A stretch of 64,000 bases of DNA from Vibrio nitrifigilis (GCF_015686695.1 NZ_JADPMR010000001.1:558001-622000), one strand, 5' to 3'. Counted from the first letter of the stretch, positions 16,923 to 26,310 are shown. Notes: generated by a model from the sequence alone, not told the origin. Translations and numbers: made by a program.

Positions 16923-17510
16923 TTAGATAGTTTTTATCCCTTTTAGATGCTGAGCAATCGTTGCGATACGTTTCCCTAACTGCTGAGCAAGGGTTATCTC
17001 ATCTTCTGTTAAAACGGGTTTCTTATTTCCCAGCGTTACATGACTTGCCCCATAGGGTGTTCCGCCCCGTTCTGTTGTATGAAGTTTTGGTTCTGAGTAT
17101 GGAATGCCTAACACCATCATACCGTGGTGTAACAGGGGAAGCATCATTGAGTTTTGGGTGGTCTCTTGACCGCCATGTAATGTTGATGACGAAGTAAAAA
17201 CACATGCAGGTTTATCAATGAGATCGCCGCTTATCCATAATGATGTCGTTTGATCCCAAAAGTGTTTTAATGATGCTGCCATATTGCCAAACCAGACCGG
17301 ACTGCCCAAAGCAAGGCCATCGCACTCTTTGAGTTCGTTCAAATGAATGATCGGATCTTGATGTGGTCTGCAACCATTGGAAATATCTTCTACAGTGCGC
17401 AAGAGTGCTTCACAACCGGGGATGGATTCCACCCCCCGCGCGATATGCCTCGCTATTGATAAAGTACTACCATGACGACTGTAGTAGAGGACGACTATCT
17501 TAGTGGTCAT
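16923..17510 (-). CDS. WrbA-like NAD(P)H:quinone oxidoreductase (flavodoxin fold)
   Basis: This 195-residue protein has the flavodoxin-like phosphate loop YYSRHGSTLSIARHI at about 9-23 and the family segments LGSPVWFGNMAASLKHFWD (about 68-86) and FTSSSTLHGGQETT (about 109-122), as in WrbA and related FMN quinone reductases. It should reduce quinones by two electrons and limit oxidative stress. Its start overlaps the stop of the arsC-family gene as ATGA, so the two are translationally coupled. It differs enough from E. coli WrbA that I leave the symbol blank. Confidence 0.85.
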   Translation of the reverse strand: MTTKIVVLYYSRHGSTLSIARHIARGVESIPGCEALLRTVEDISNGCRPHQDPIIHLNELKECDGLALGSPVWFGNMAASLKHFWDQTTSLWISGDLIDKPACVFTSSSTLHGGQETTQNSMMLPLLHHGMMVLGIPYSEPKLHTTERGGTPYGASHVTLGNKKPVLTEDEITLAQQLGKRIATIAQHLKGIKTI

Positions 17511-17857
17511 AAAATCTCTAATACGCTTTCTGGTGGGCGACCGATGCGAGCCTTATCGTTAGCCACCACGATGGGACGTTCAATTAATTTGGGATGTTCG
17601 GCCATGGCGTTAAACAAATCTTCATCTGAAACGGATGAATCACCGAGATTGAGACTTTTATACAGTTCTTCCTTAGTCCGCATCATTTTACGCACTTCTG
17701 TATAACCTAACTGCTGATAGAGATGTTTCAACTGTGCTAAATCAGGTGGCGTCTCTAAATATTTAATGACTTCAGGTTTAATGTTATTTGCTTCTAATAA
17801 GACTAAAGTTTCACGACTTTTGGAACATCGAGGGTTATGATAGATAACGACTGACAT
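17507..17857 (-). CDS. arsC: ArsC-family reductase (YfgD type)
   Basis: This 116-residue thioredoxin-fold protein has the single active-site Cys in HNPRCSKSRETL (about residue 11) and the ArsC motif IERPIVVANDKARIGRPPE near the C-terminus with conserved Arg residues. Family members named arsenate reductase use glutaredoxin. There is no arsB or arsR here, and the neighbours (bepA upstream, PerM-type gene beyond it) match the E. coli perM-bepA-yfgD locus, so an arsenic role is doubtful. It follows bepA by 18 bp. Confidence 0.87.
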   Translation of the reverse strand: MSVVIYHNPRCSKSRETLVLLEANNIKPEVIKYLETPPDLAQLKHLYQQLGYTEVRKMMRTKEELYKSLNLGDSSVSDEDLFNAMAEHPKLIERPIVVANDKARIGRPPESVLEIL

Positions 17858-17875
17858 AGTATCTTCCTATTGCTT

Positions 17876-19342
17876 CTATTTTTGCAGAGCCATAAAGCGT
17901 TCTCTTTGCACGATAAGCTGATCAATACGAGCATCATATCGAGCTTGCTCTAAGCTTCCTAGCTTAGCTATTTGGCTGGCTTGAGTATAGTACTGAATGG
18001 CTTTATTCCATTGTGCCTTCAGCGCGAGTAACTCAGCCCTAGCCGCTAAATCTTCTTCACTATGACCCAAACGACTGCTGGCCTCAGACAGTAAACTCCA
18101 GCCATTAGGGTCGTCAGGGTGGTCGTGAGTGTACCGATGTAACACTTGGATCGCGGGTTCATATTTTTCTTCTTTCAACAACACATTTGCATAGTTAATG
18201 AGTAATACTGAGTTATCCGGATTTTCATCAAGTGCTTTTTTAAGCATAGCTTGTGCTTTAGGTGCTTGTTTTAGTGCTAAATATAAATCTGACATTCCAT
18301 CAAGATAGAAATCGTTGTCTGGATCGCTTTTTAGCAGTTTAGACAGAATTTTTTCAGACTGCTGTAACTTTTTATTGTCTAGATAAACAAGTGCTTTGCC
18401 GTATTCGAACGCTGACTCAACGGAAGGGGCCGTTTTTTGTTCTGTCCTATTAAACCAAGCTAATGCCGCTTGTTCACTCAATCCTGCATACCGAGCGATT
18501 GCCCTAGCTCGTGCCAAATTAAAACGTAATGAAGCTTTGGGATGAATTTGAGGATAACTTTGGGCGCGTTCGCGGCTATCTGTAATACGTGACTGCGGTA
18601 ATGGGTGAGTCAATAGCATTTCAGGTGGTTTACTGGAATAACGCGACTCTGCTGCTAGACGGCTAAAGAAACGAGGCATTGCCATCACATCAAAACCGGA
18701 TTTAGCCAAGACCTGCATGCCAAAACGGTCGGCTTCTTTTTCATAAGCTCGAGTATAGTTCAGTTTGCCTTGCAGGCTGCCAGCAGTGGTTGCCGTTATC
18801 GCCGCGATACCTGCCGTTGGTGCGGCAATAGCGAGCAATAATGAACCAGCCAAAGCTGCAATGGTCGCGGGCGTTTGTTTCGCTTGATCTTCCATGCTGC
18901 GGGCAAGATGGCGTTGAGTGACATGGGATATTTCATGGGCCATCACCGATGCTAATTCACTTTCAGATTGGGTATAAAGAAATAAACCGGAATGTAGCGC
19001 CACGTAGCCGCCAAAAAAAGCGAAAGCATTAATTTCTTGATCGTTAATCAAAAAGAAATGGAAAGGAGTTTTTACGTTTTGTGCATGAGAGACTAAGCGA
19101 TGACCCAGAGTATCGACATATTCACTCATGACCGGATCATTAATGACTGGCTGAGTACCTCGAATAATACGCATATACGCATCACCGTATTGTAGCTCTT
19201 GGTCTATCGAAAGCGTTGCTCCTGCAACAGTACCTATGTCAGGCAACTCATTTCCTTCAGCGTAGCTCAGCATTGGGTTGAGCGAGCAAAATGCAGTTGC
19301 CGTGTATAAACTGAGCAAAGAACGGGTACGTTTGGCAAACAT
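17876..19342 (-). CDS. bepA: Beta-barrel assembly-enhancing protease BepA
   Basis: BepA is a periplasmic M48 metalloprotease and chaperone that promotes LptD maturation and degrades stalled outer-membrane proteins. The 488-residue precursor has a signal peptide (to about residue 28), the zinc motif HEISH at 136-140 in the same positions as E. coli, a third-ligand region YEKEADRFG near 202-210 and C-terminal TPR repeats from about 310 to 460. It begins the bepA-arsC-wrbA-like run. A GAGGAG box lies rather far upstream (about 14 bases). Confidence 0.94.
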   Translation of the reverse strand: MFAKRTRSLLSLYTATAFCSLNPMLSYAEGNELPDIGTVAGATLSIDQELQYGDAYMRIIRGTQPVINDPVMSEYVDTLGHRLVSHAQNVKTPFHFFLINDQEINAFAFFGGYVALHSGLFLYTQSESELASVMAHEISHVTQRHLARSMEDQAKQTPATIAALAGSLLLAIAAPTAGIAAITATTAGSLQGKLNYTRAYEKEADRFGMQVLAKSGFDVMAMPRFFSRLAAESRYSSKPPEMLLTHPLPQSRITDSRERAQSYPQIHPKASLRFNLARARAIARYAGLSEQAALAWFNRTEQKTAPSVESAFEYGKALVYLDNKKLQQSEKILSKLLKSDPDNDFYLDGMSDLYLALKQAPKAQAMLKKALDENPDNSVLLINYANVLLKEEKYEPAIQVLHRYTHDHPDDPNGWSLLSEASSRLGHSEEDLAARAELLALKAQWNKAIQYYTQASQIAKLGSLEQARYDARIDQLIVQRERFMALQK

Positions 19343-19824
19343 AATTATGGGTATAGCTCCTCATCGAACTCTATTTTTTGACACTATGCAACCGTAAAGG
19401 TTTCTTTGCTTTTTTACAAAGCACTTTCCTACGATATCGCTTAGGTGCTTTACGTTTAAAAAGATCGCTTAGACCTAACATATCATAATGATTAATCGTT
19501 ACTTTTGCTTAAATTCTTTTTGAAATTCAGACATAACGTGACTCATATCATTGGTTTACTATACGTGGGGCTGTACTTTTAAATATCAATGAGGAGTCAA
19601 TAAAGTTTCCTCAATCATCTTTGTCATATTCGCTCACGATTTAGTGCTTTACTCACTAATGATTTATTTCATAATCGGAAAGCCTCTGCCCGTCTAACTA
19701 CTGGCACTGTGATTAGCGCAACGCTATGCTTCTTGAAAGAAAACCAGCACAACGATGTTGTGGGTTATCTGATCCCATTGTGTAGCATTCCCCAAGTATT
19801 TACATTTAAAGGAGTTAGGGATTC
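19343..19824. other. Gene-free bepA-perM divergent region
   Basis: These 482 bp contain no credible ORF on either strand. Two small inverted repeats are visible: AAAGCAC/GTGCTTT at 19418-19451 and CACAAC-gat-GTTGTG at 19747-19761. Neither has a T-run, so they are not terminators. Divergent promoters must lie here, but I cannot place them confidently. The length would allow an unrecognised small RNA. Confidence 0.45.
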
Positions 19825-20895
19825 ATGTTTGAAATGGTGAGTCGTTGGTATCAACGGCGTTTTTCCGATCCCAATGCTGTCAGTCTCATTGCCATTCTGC
19901 TATTCGGATTTATTGTTATCTACTTTTTTGGTGATTTGATAGCACCTTTACTCGTTGCCGTTGTGCTTGCTTATTTACTTGAATGGCCTGTGGTACAGCT
20001 GCGCCGTCTAAAATTGCCGCGGACTGTAGCAGTTGTGTTGGTGTTACTGCTTTTTATAGGTGTGATGTTAATTGCGCTGTTAGGACTGGTACCTACCATG
20101 TGGAAGCAGATCGCGAATTTGGTTAATGATATTCCATCAATGTATAACGGGCTGCAAAAATTTATCGCGACGATTCCCCAACGTTATCCAGAACTAGCGG
20201 ATTTAGATATCGTAGAACCCATAATGAATAACGCAAAAGACAAGGCGTTAGGGGTCGGTGAATCGATTGTCACTGAATCTCTCTCATCATTAGTCAGTAT
20301 TGCCACATTAGCGATTTATCTGATTTTAGTGCCTTTATTGGTGTTCTTTTTTCTTAAAGATAAAAACCAAATGATGGGATCTGTGAGTAAATTGATGCCT
20401 CGGAATCGAGTGCTCGCTAAACAAGTCTGGGTAGAAATGAACCAACAAATTTCTAACTATATCCGTGGTAAGGTATTGGAAATTCTCATTGTTGGTCTTG
20501 TCAGCTATGTTACTTTTGCGGTGCTTGATTTGCGTTACTCGGTACTTTTGGCCGTGGCGGTTGGTCTATCGGTATTAATTCCGTACATAGGGGCCGCTGC
20601 GGTGACGGTACCTGTTGCGATTGTTGGTTTATTCCAATGGGGCATGAGTCCTGAATTTTATACTCTGTTGGTGGCCTATGGAATTATTCAAGCGCTAGAT
20701 GGAAACGTGCTTGTGCCTATCTTATTTTCTGAAGCCGTTAATCTCCATCCCGTGGCTATTATCGCAGCGGTACTGATTTTTGGTGGGCTATGGGGTTTTT
20801 GGGGGGTATTTTTTGCTATTCCACTCGCAACCTTAGTCAAAGCTGTTTGGCATGCGTTACCCGCTCAGGATGATGAGGTGGCTAATACACCGTGA
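19825..20895 (+). CDS. perM: AI-2E family transporter / PerM-type permease
   Basis: This 356-residue inner-membrane protein belongs to the UPF0118/AI-2E exporter family. Two pairs of N-terminal hydrophobic helices (about 18-52 and 66-90) are followed by a polar region, then a C-terminal membrane block with the family pattern LIPYIGAAAVTVPVAIVGLFQ and GGLWGFWGVFFAIPLATLVKAV. It lies next to bepA, as perM does in E. coli. The substrate is unknown; some relatives are Na+/H+ antiporters, and autoinducer-2 export is shown only for a few members. Confidence 0.87.
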   Translation: MFEMVSRWYQRRFSDPNAVSLIAILLFGFIVIYFFGDLIAPLLVAVVLAYLLEWPVVQLRRLKLPRTVAVVLVLLLFIGVMLIALLGLVPTMWKQIANLVNDIPSMYNGLQKFIATIPQRYPELADLDIVEPIMNNAKDKALGVGESIVTESLSSLVSIATLAIYLILVPLLVFFFLKDKNQMMGSVSKLMPRNRVLAKQVWVEMNQQISNYIRGKVLEILIVGLVSYVTFAVLDLRYSVLLAVAVGLSVLIPYIGAAAVTVPVAIVGLFQWGMSPEFYTLLVAYGIIQALDGNVLVPILFSEAVNLHPVAIIAAVLIFGGLWGFWGVFFAIPLATLVKAVWHALPAQDDEVANTP

Positions 20896-20964
20896 TCTTG
20901 ACCGAGTACATCGCACCATCCACTCAGTTTGATGCGAATAATTCGTAAATTATTGTCATTTCAT

Positions 20965-20992
20965 TCAAGTATTTGCATAACCTTGCCGATAG
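20965..20992 (+). promoter_or_regulatory. Candidate sigma-28 promoter of the chemoreceptor gene
   Basis: TCAAGTAT (20965-20972) and GCCGATAG (20985-20992) resemble TAAAGTTT and GCCGATAA with a 12-bp gap, one base longer than the flagellin promoters in this window. It ends 66 bp before the chemoreceptor start. Confidence 0.55.
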
Positions 20993-21058
20993 TACTTAAC
21001 GGTGAGCTAATAATGCGCGCGAGAACTAAATTAGGATAGTAAGTTGTAGAGGGAATAT

Positions 21059-22930
21059 ATGAAATTTAGTCAAAAAATCGTTGCTGCTTCGTCAGTATTG
21101 CTATTAGTAACAATAGCTTTACTGTCGATTCAGCAGTTGTCGACTGTGCGGACTCAAGTTGAGTCATTGGTAAATACAAGTTTGAAAGAGATGGTTAATG
21201 GGGTAGAAAACACCATTAGCTCTGAAATGCAAAGCAAGAAATCGATGGCCCAAGCGGCTACAGAAATATTAGCTATTGATCCTACCAATCGTGATTATGT
21301 TAAAAATGTGATTGAAAAGCCGACGTTAAAAAGTAACTTTCTTGCCATAGGGTTAGGTTACCAAAGCGATGGTAAAACGGTCGAAAATGATGATGGATGG
21401 GTTCCAGCAGCAGATTATGATCCTCGTGTTCGTCCTTGGTATAAGGATGCTAAAAATGCAGGTAAGATAACAATTACCCAGCCTTATCTTGATATGTCGA
21501 CCAAAAAAATGATCATATCAATCAGCACTCCAGTGGAAAAAGATGGGCAATATATCGGTTCGATGTTTTATGACCTAGAGTTGAGTAAGCTTGCGAAATT
21601 AGTCAATTCTGTGAATCTATTTGATGCCGGCTACCTTTTCCTTATCACTTCTAATGGTACCACAATTGCTCATCCTGATATTAAAAACAATGGTAAAAAC
21701 GTCAGCGAATATTTACCTGGTGTGAAGGTTCAACAGGGCTCACAAGAGGTCACTCTCAACGGTAATAAGTATCTGGTTGGTTTAACGCCTATCCCATCAG
21801 AAGGATGGTATGTGGGTTCTATTGTGGATGAGTCGGTCGCTTTTTCTGCATTAAGCAAATTGAGAAATAGCTCAATTATTTATGCTGTTATCGCGTTAGT
21901 GATTAGTGTTGTTTGCTTGACGTTACTGATTCGTTTCTTGATGCGACCTCTGGTTGTATTACGTGATGCGATTAAAGATGTGGCATCTGGGCACGGTGAT
22001 TTAACTCAGCGTATCGATACCAACACGGATCCAGAATTTGCCGAACTTGCCGAAGGTTTTAACACCTTTAATGGTACCTTGCAGCAACTTATCCAGCAAT
22101 CCAAAGCGATTGGTCAAGAAATTATTCATGGTACAGAGCAAACGCTGCAGGGCTCTCGGCAATCAGTAGATGCTTTACAACAACAGTTACAAGAACTTGA
22201 ACAGCTTGCAACGGCAATGCATGAAATGTCAGTGACGGCGACGCAGGTGGCAGGTAATGCTCAAAGTGCGGCCTCCGCAGCTAAAGAAGCGGATATTGCA
22301 ACTGAAGAGGGAACCAATGTGGTAAATGATACCACTCGTTCTATCGATGAATTGTCCGCCCGCATTGATCAAGCTGTTGAAGAAGTTCATGGCCTTGAAT
22401 CCGCGACAGCTAACATTGAAACTATTTTGAAAGTGATCAGTGAAATTGCTGAGCAGACTAACCTTCTTGCGCTTAATGCGGCGATCGAAGCCGCTCGAGC
22501 GGGAGAATCTGGGCGTGGATTTGCCGTCGTAGCTGATGAGGTCCGAACTTTAGCATCACGAACTCAACAGTCGACGACGGAAATAAAAACAATGATTGAA
22601 CAGCTGCAAGCTGGAGCTAGTTCAGTTTCTGTTGCGATGAATGAGAGTAAAACGACTGCTATCGATGCTGTTGAGAAATCAAAACTAGCAGATACGGCAT
22701 TACAAACGATACGAGCGGCTATTTCTCAAATCAATGATATGAACATTCAAATTGCTTCAGCGGCAGAAGAGCAAAGTTTAGTCGCGGAAGAAATTAATAA
22801 TAACACTGTGAAGATTAAAGATTTATCTACTCAAGTTGCGGATATCGCTGAAGGGTCCAACGTGTCCTTAGAAGCTCAAACGGAAAATGTCCGAGAGCAA
22901 GCGGCGATCATGAGTAAATTTATTGTGTAA
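21059..22930 (+). CDS. Methyl-accepting chemotaxis protein with dCache-type sensor
   Basis: This 623-residue inner-membrane chemoreceptor has TM1 at about 7-28, a periplasmic dCache-like domain of about 240 residues (WVPAADYDPRVRPWYKDA near 113-130 is the typical PAS-like cache stretch), TM2 near 271-295, a HAMP domain (RPLVVLRDAIKDVASGHGD) and a signalling hairpin with tip EIAEQTNLLALNAAIEAARA near 462-481. There is no C-terminal NWETF-type tether. The ligand cannot be told; dCache domains often bind amino acids. A likely FliA promoter upstream ties it to flagellar expression. Confidence 0.94.
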   Translation: MKFSQKIVAASSVLLLVTIALLSIQQLSTVRTQVESLVNTSLKEMVNGVENTISSEMQSKKSMAQAATEILAIDPTNRDYVKNVIEKPTLKSNFLAIGLGYQSDGKTVENDDGWVPAADYDPRVRPWYKDAKNAGKITITQPYLDMSTKKMIISISTPVEKDGQYIGSMFYDLELSKLAKLVNSVNLFDAGYLFLITSNGTTIAHPDIKNNGKNVSEYLPGVKVQQGSQEVTLNGNKYLVGLTPIPSEGWYVGSIVDESVAFSALSKLRNSSIIYAVIALVISVVCLTLLIRFLMRPLVVLRDAIKDVASGHGDLTQRIDTNTDPEFAELAEGFNTFNGTLQQLIQQSKAIGQEIIHGTEQTLQGSRQSVDALQQQLQELEQLATAMHEMSVTATQVAGNAQSAASAAKEADIATEEGTNVVNDTTRSIDELSARIDQAVEEVHGLESATANIETILKVISEIAEQTNLLALNAAIEAARAGESGRGFAVVADEVRTLASRTQQSTTEIKTMIEQLQAGASSVSVAMNESKTTAIDAVEKSKLADTALQTIRAAISQINDMNIQIASAAEEQSLVAEEINNNTVKIKDLSTQVADIAEGSNVSLEAQTENVREQAAIMSKFIV

Positions 22931-22949
22931 TCTTGATTCATTTTTCAAT

Positions 22950-22981
22950 AAAAACGTCGCCAATTGGCGACGTTTCTTTTG
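22950..22981 (+). terminator. Terminator after the chemoreceptor gene
   Basis: AAACGTCGCC and GGCGACGTTT pair around AATT and are followed by a T-rich tail, about 20 bp after the stop. The A-run on the other side could also serve bcp. Confidence 0.9.
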
Positions 22982-23017
22982 AATAACTATTCATTTTTTA
23001 TGATGAGTGATTAGTTG

Positions 23018-23491
23018 TTATTTGGTTCCCTGGTTAAGGTAGTCGAGAACAACTTCATGGTGAGTTTTCGTTTTGAATTTATTAAACACATGTTCAATCT
23101 CACCTTGCTCATTAATTAAAAAGCTGATGCGATGTAAGCCATCATAGACTTTGCCCATGAACTTTTTTTCACCCCAAACGCCAAATTTTTCAGCGACTGC
23201 ATGGTCTTCATCAGAAAGAAGCGTGAAGTTTAGGTTATCGCGTTCAATAAATTTTCCTAAGCGTTTTACTGGATCGATACTGACACCAAGTACGACCACG
23301 TTCAGTTCGTCGAGCTCTGCTTTTACATCACGCATGCCTTGAGCTTGAACGGTACAACCTGGCGTCATTGCTTTCGGGTAAAAATAAAGTAGAACTTTTT
23401 TACCAGGAAAATCGCTTAAAGATATCGCCTTTCCGTCTTGGTCTGGGAGAGAAAAAGCTGGAGCTTTATCTCCTGCTTGCAGTGTATTCAT
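23018..23491 (-). CDS. bcp: Thioredoxin-dependent thiol peroxidase Bcp (PrxQ family)
   Basis: Bcp reduces hydrogen peroxide and organic hydroperoxides. The 157-residue protein has the peroxidatic motif PKAMTPGCTVQ with Cys at 46. E. coli Bcp has a second Cys five residues later (VQACG); here that position is Gln (VQAQG), and there is no other cysteine in the protein, so it must act as a one-Cys enzyme. Two ATGs are adjacent; I chose the second because AAGGA is then six bases away. It lies 13 bp after gcvR, the conserved gcvR-bcp pair. Confidence 0.94.
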   Translation of the reverse strand: MNTLQAGDKAPAFSLPDQDGKAISLSDFPGKKVLLYFYPKAMTPGCTVQAQGMRDVKAELDELNVVVLGVSIDPVKRLGKFIERDNLNFTLLSDEDHAVAEKFGVWGEKKFMGKVYDGLHRISFLINEQGEIEHVFNKFKTKTHHEVVLDYLNQGTK

Positions 23492-23504
23492 CATGCTTCC
23501 TTTA

Positions 23505-24047
23505 TTACTGACTATTTTTAATGAAATTTAAAGAGCCTTGTACATTGAGAGTGTCACATAACTGACCGAACTCCTCCTGTAACTGCATTAAGTTATACTC
23601 GCCGTCCACTTTTGCAGTAATTGCAATATGGAATTGATCGGTGGTGCTAGATACTTTATCTTTGTTGATGGTTTGGGCACTCAGGGATTCCATTCCAATA
23701 TTTTGATTTGCAAAGAAATTTGTGAATTTTTCAGTTAAGCCTGGTTTATCTTCAGATTCGATAAAGACTTCAACTAAATAACTATTATCTAGGCTTTCAT
23801 GCGGCGTTGTACGTTTCATCATTGTGATCAGATCATGCTCTTGGCCTAGAAGAGGCAGTCTAGTTTCGATACGTGACAGGGCGCTAGGGCTCCCTGAGAC
23901 TAACATGATTAGCGTAAATTCCTTTCCAAACAACGCAATACGGCTATCGACGATATTTAGCTCTGATTGCGTGACGAGCCGGACTATTTCGTTACAAATG
24001 CCGGGGCGGTCTGTCCCTACCGCAGTAATCACTAAGTGTTGAGTCAT
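23505..24047 (-). CDS. gcvR: Glycine cleavage system regulatory protein GcvR (two ACT domains)
   Basis: In E. coli GcvR binds GcvA and holds the gcvTHP operon repressed when glycine is low. The 180-residue protein has two ACT domains, starting at VITAVGTDRPGICNEIVRLV (about 6-25) and VEVFIESEDKPGLTEKFTNF (about 92-111). Length is near that of the E. coli protein. It diverges from dapA and precedes bcp, as in other gammaproteobacteria. No gcvA is present in this window. Confidence 0.9.
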   Translation of the reverse strand: MTQHLVITAVGTDRPGICNEIVRLVTQSELNIVDSRIALFGKEFTLIMLVSGSPSALSRIETRLPLLGQEHDLITMMKRTTPHESLDNSYLVEVFIESEDKPGLTEKFTNFFANQNIGMESLSAQTINKDKVSSTTDQFHIAITAKVDGEYNLMQLQEEFGQLCDTLNVQGSLNFIKNSQ

Positions 24048-24327
24048 GCTATTTCTTCACAATGTCTTTTTCGTTAATGTTATCACACCTGATGTATAGG
24101 GAAAGCGCGAGCAAAAGGCTTTTTAGTTTCGCTTTGCATCAAAATGGCATAAGACTGACATTGACTACAAGCCTTTGTTAATTAAGTATGTTAAAACAGT
24201 ATTCTTGCTTTAGTTCTAACATCTGATAAATATTCATAAAAATGGTCTGTTTAAGCGTGTTTAATCTCTTGTGTTGCACAACGACGATGCAGTACCATGC
24301 AGAGAGTATTCATCTAGGGAGATAGAC

Positions 24328-25203
24328 ATGTTTTCAGGAAGTATCGTAGCGTTAATTACCCCCTTTACCTCAGCTGGCGAAGTGGATTATGCAGACCTCA
24401 AGAAGTTGGTCGAATATCATATCGCTTCGGGGACTGACGCTATTGTTTCTGTAGGGACGACAGGTGAATCTGCCACTCTGACCGTTGAAGAGCATGTCAA
24501 AGTCGTAGAAAAAACCGTGGAGTTTGCTGCAGGGCGTATTCCAGTGATTGCTGGAACTGGCGCTAATGCAACACATGAAGCTGTAGAGTTTTCTCGTTTG
24601 CTTGATAAAACGGGCATTGCCGCGTATTTAAGTGTGACCCCTTACTACAATAAGCCAACTCAAGAAGGTTTGTTCTTGCACTATCAGGCGATCGCTCAGG
24701 GCACTGATATCCCAATTATTCTATACAATGTACCAGGTCGTACTGGTGTTGATATGAAGCCAGAAACGGTGGCTCGTTTATCTGAAATTAACAATATTAT
24801 TGGTTTGAAAGATGCAACGGGTGATTTGAGCCGTGTATCGCTACATCGTGAAATGTGTGACAAAGATTTTCTTTTGTTCAGTGGCGATGATGCAACGGGT
24901 TTAGATTCTATTAAATTAGGCGGTAACGGCGTTATCTCTGTTACCAACAATATTGCAGCAAAAGATATGGCGACAATGGTCCATGCCGCACTCAATGGTA
25001 ACAATGCTGAAGCCGATGCAATAAACCAACGCTTAATGGCTCTACACAAAGGTTTATTCGTTGAATCAAGCCCTATCCCTGTAAAATGGGCTGCCCACAA
25101 GTTAGGTTTGATTTCAAATGGTGATCTACGTCTACCTTTGACGGAACTATCTGAACTAGCTCGACCAACTGTTGCCGAAGCGATTACCGCTGCCAAAATT
25201 TAA
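24328..25203 (+). CDS. dapA: 4-hydroxy-tetrahydrodipicolinate synthase
   Basis: DapA condenses pyruvate with aspartate semialdehyde, the first step committed to diaminopimelate and lysine. With the start at MFSGSIVALITPF (AGGGAGA box upstream) the protein has 291 residues. The Schiff-base Lys161 (GLKDATGD), Tyr133 and Arg138 (LYNVPGRTG) and Thr44-Thr45 (GTTGES) all fall at their textbook positions. An in-frame upstream ATG at 24271 adds 19 unconvincing residues. bamC follows after 69 bp in the conserved dapA-bamC order, and dapE lies 2.2 kb away. Confidence 0.97.
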   Translation: MFSGSIVALITPFTSAGEVDYADLKKLVEYHIASGTDAIVSVGTTGESATLTVEEHVKVVEKTVEFAAGRIPVIAGTGANATHEAVEFSRLLDKTGIAAYLSVTPYYNKPTQEGLFLHYQAIAQGTDIPIILYNVPGRTGVDMKPETVARLSEINNIIGLKDATGDLSRVSLHREMCDKDFLLFSGDDATGLDSIKLGGNGVISVTNNIAAKDMATMVHAALNGNNAEADAINQRLMALHKGLFVESSPIPVKWAAHKLGLISNGDLRLPLTELSELARPTVAEAITAAKI

Positions 25204-25272
25204 TTATTGAGGCACTTTCGATTACAATGCCGAGGTATCAATTCTGTACCTCGGCTATTTTTAGGAGTTTCA

Positions 25273-26310
25273 ATGAAGTTTTCGCGTCAGCTAGTTATTA
25301 GCTCACTAGCTGTGTTAGTGTTAAGCGCTTGTTCAAGCACCCCAGCAGAACGCCGTCAAGCAAAAGACGATTATGCCTATTTGGATGCCAAAGATTTTCA
25401 TCAGTGGGCGATGCCAGAAGGTACTACTATCCATTTCTACCCTGATTATCAAATCCCACAAGGTAACTACCATGGTAGCGTAGGCGATAAAGTAGATATT
25501 CGTCCTCCGCAACAGATCCTCGAATTAATTCCTGGAGCTCGCGCGGAAGTGTCGAATGGCGATGCTTTGTTATGGATGGTTCGTCAAGATGAAGCGGATA
25601 AAGTGTGGAACACAACCAAACAAGCACTAACAGATAATAAAGTTCCTATGGTGAAAACCACGGATACTTTGTTAGAAACGGCATGGGTTCGTTGGGTTTC
25701 TAAGGATGAAGACGGTGAAATTGATGCTCGTTATCAAATTTCTCGTGTTCAAGCGAATCATCGCTTTGGGATCAAAGTGCACTTAGTTGATTTTCGTAGT
25801 GAAGGTACGCAAAAAACACCAAGTCCTGAGTATAAATCACGCTATACGGCCTATATGGCTAATATGATCACCACTCGTTATGATTCAGATTTACGTCATG
25901 AAGAGATGCGTAAAGCGCAGCGTTTAGTGAAACATATTCCAATTACGTTTGGTTACGATCGTAGTGGTTTGCCTGTGATGATAGCTCGTGCTGAGTATGA
26001 TGTTTTCTGGCAGCGTTTACCGCAAATCCTAACACCAATGGGCTTCAATATTACTGACCGTAACCGTTCTCAAGGTACGGTAAAAGTGAAGTATAACGAA
26101 CCGGATAGCGATTTCTGGACAGCACATAATACTCAACCTATTGATCTTGATTCTGGAGAGTACACCTTACTGTTAGGTGATTTAGGTAACCGTACATCGA
26201 TAAACCTTACCGACTCAAAAGGTAAGCCAGTTAAAGAAGACATTTTGAAAGCACTAGTACCGCTTTGGTCTTCTGTGGTGGCTAAATCTCCAGCGCCTGC
26301 TGAAAAATAA
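25273..26310 (+). CDS. bamC: Outer-membrane assembly lipoprotein BamC
   Basis: BamC (NlpB) is an accessory lipoprotein of the BAM complex that inserts beta-barrel proteins into the outer membrane. The start MKFSRQLVISS has a TTAGGAG box; the lipobox LSAC puts the lipidated Cys at 20. The unstructured N-terminal stretch (about 21-100) is followed by two helix-grip domains. The length of 345 residues equals the family norm. It is downstream of dapA and ends at a terminator. Confidence 0.92.
   Translation: MKFSRQLVISSLAVLVLSACSSTPAERRQAKDDYAYLDAKDFHQWAMPEGTTIHFYPDYQIPQGNYHGSVGDKVDIRPPQQILELIPGARAEVSNGDALLWMVRQDEADKVWNTTKQALTDNKVPMVKTTDTLLETAWVRWVSKDEDGEIDARYQISRVQANHRFGIKVHLVDFRSEGTQKTPSPEYKSRYTAYMANMITTRYDSDLRHEEMRKAQRLVKHIPITFGYDRSGLPVMIARAEYDVFWQRLPQILTPMGFNITDRNRSQGTVKVKYNEPDSDFWTAHNTQPIDLDSGEYTLLLGDLGNRTSINLTDSKGKPVKEDILKALVPLWSSVVAKSPAPAEK

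Noticed and set aside
17507..17857. Arsenic-resistance locus
   Set aside because: There is an ArsC-family gene here and another at 28523, but no arsB, arsR or acr3 nearby, and both positions match housekeeping synteny (bepA and dapE).
19418..19451. AAAGCAC/GTGCTTT inverted repeat as a terminator or small-RNA end
   Set aside because: The arms are seven bases with a 20-base loop, and no T-run follows on either strand.
24696..25196. 166-codon ORF antisense to dapA
   Set aside because: It lies wholly opposite a secure housekeeping gene and reflects codon bias on the other strand.
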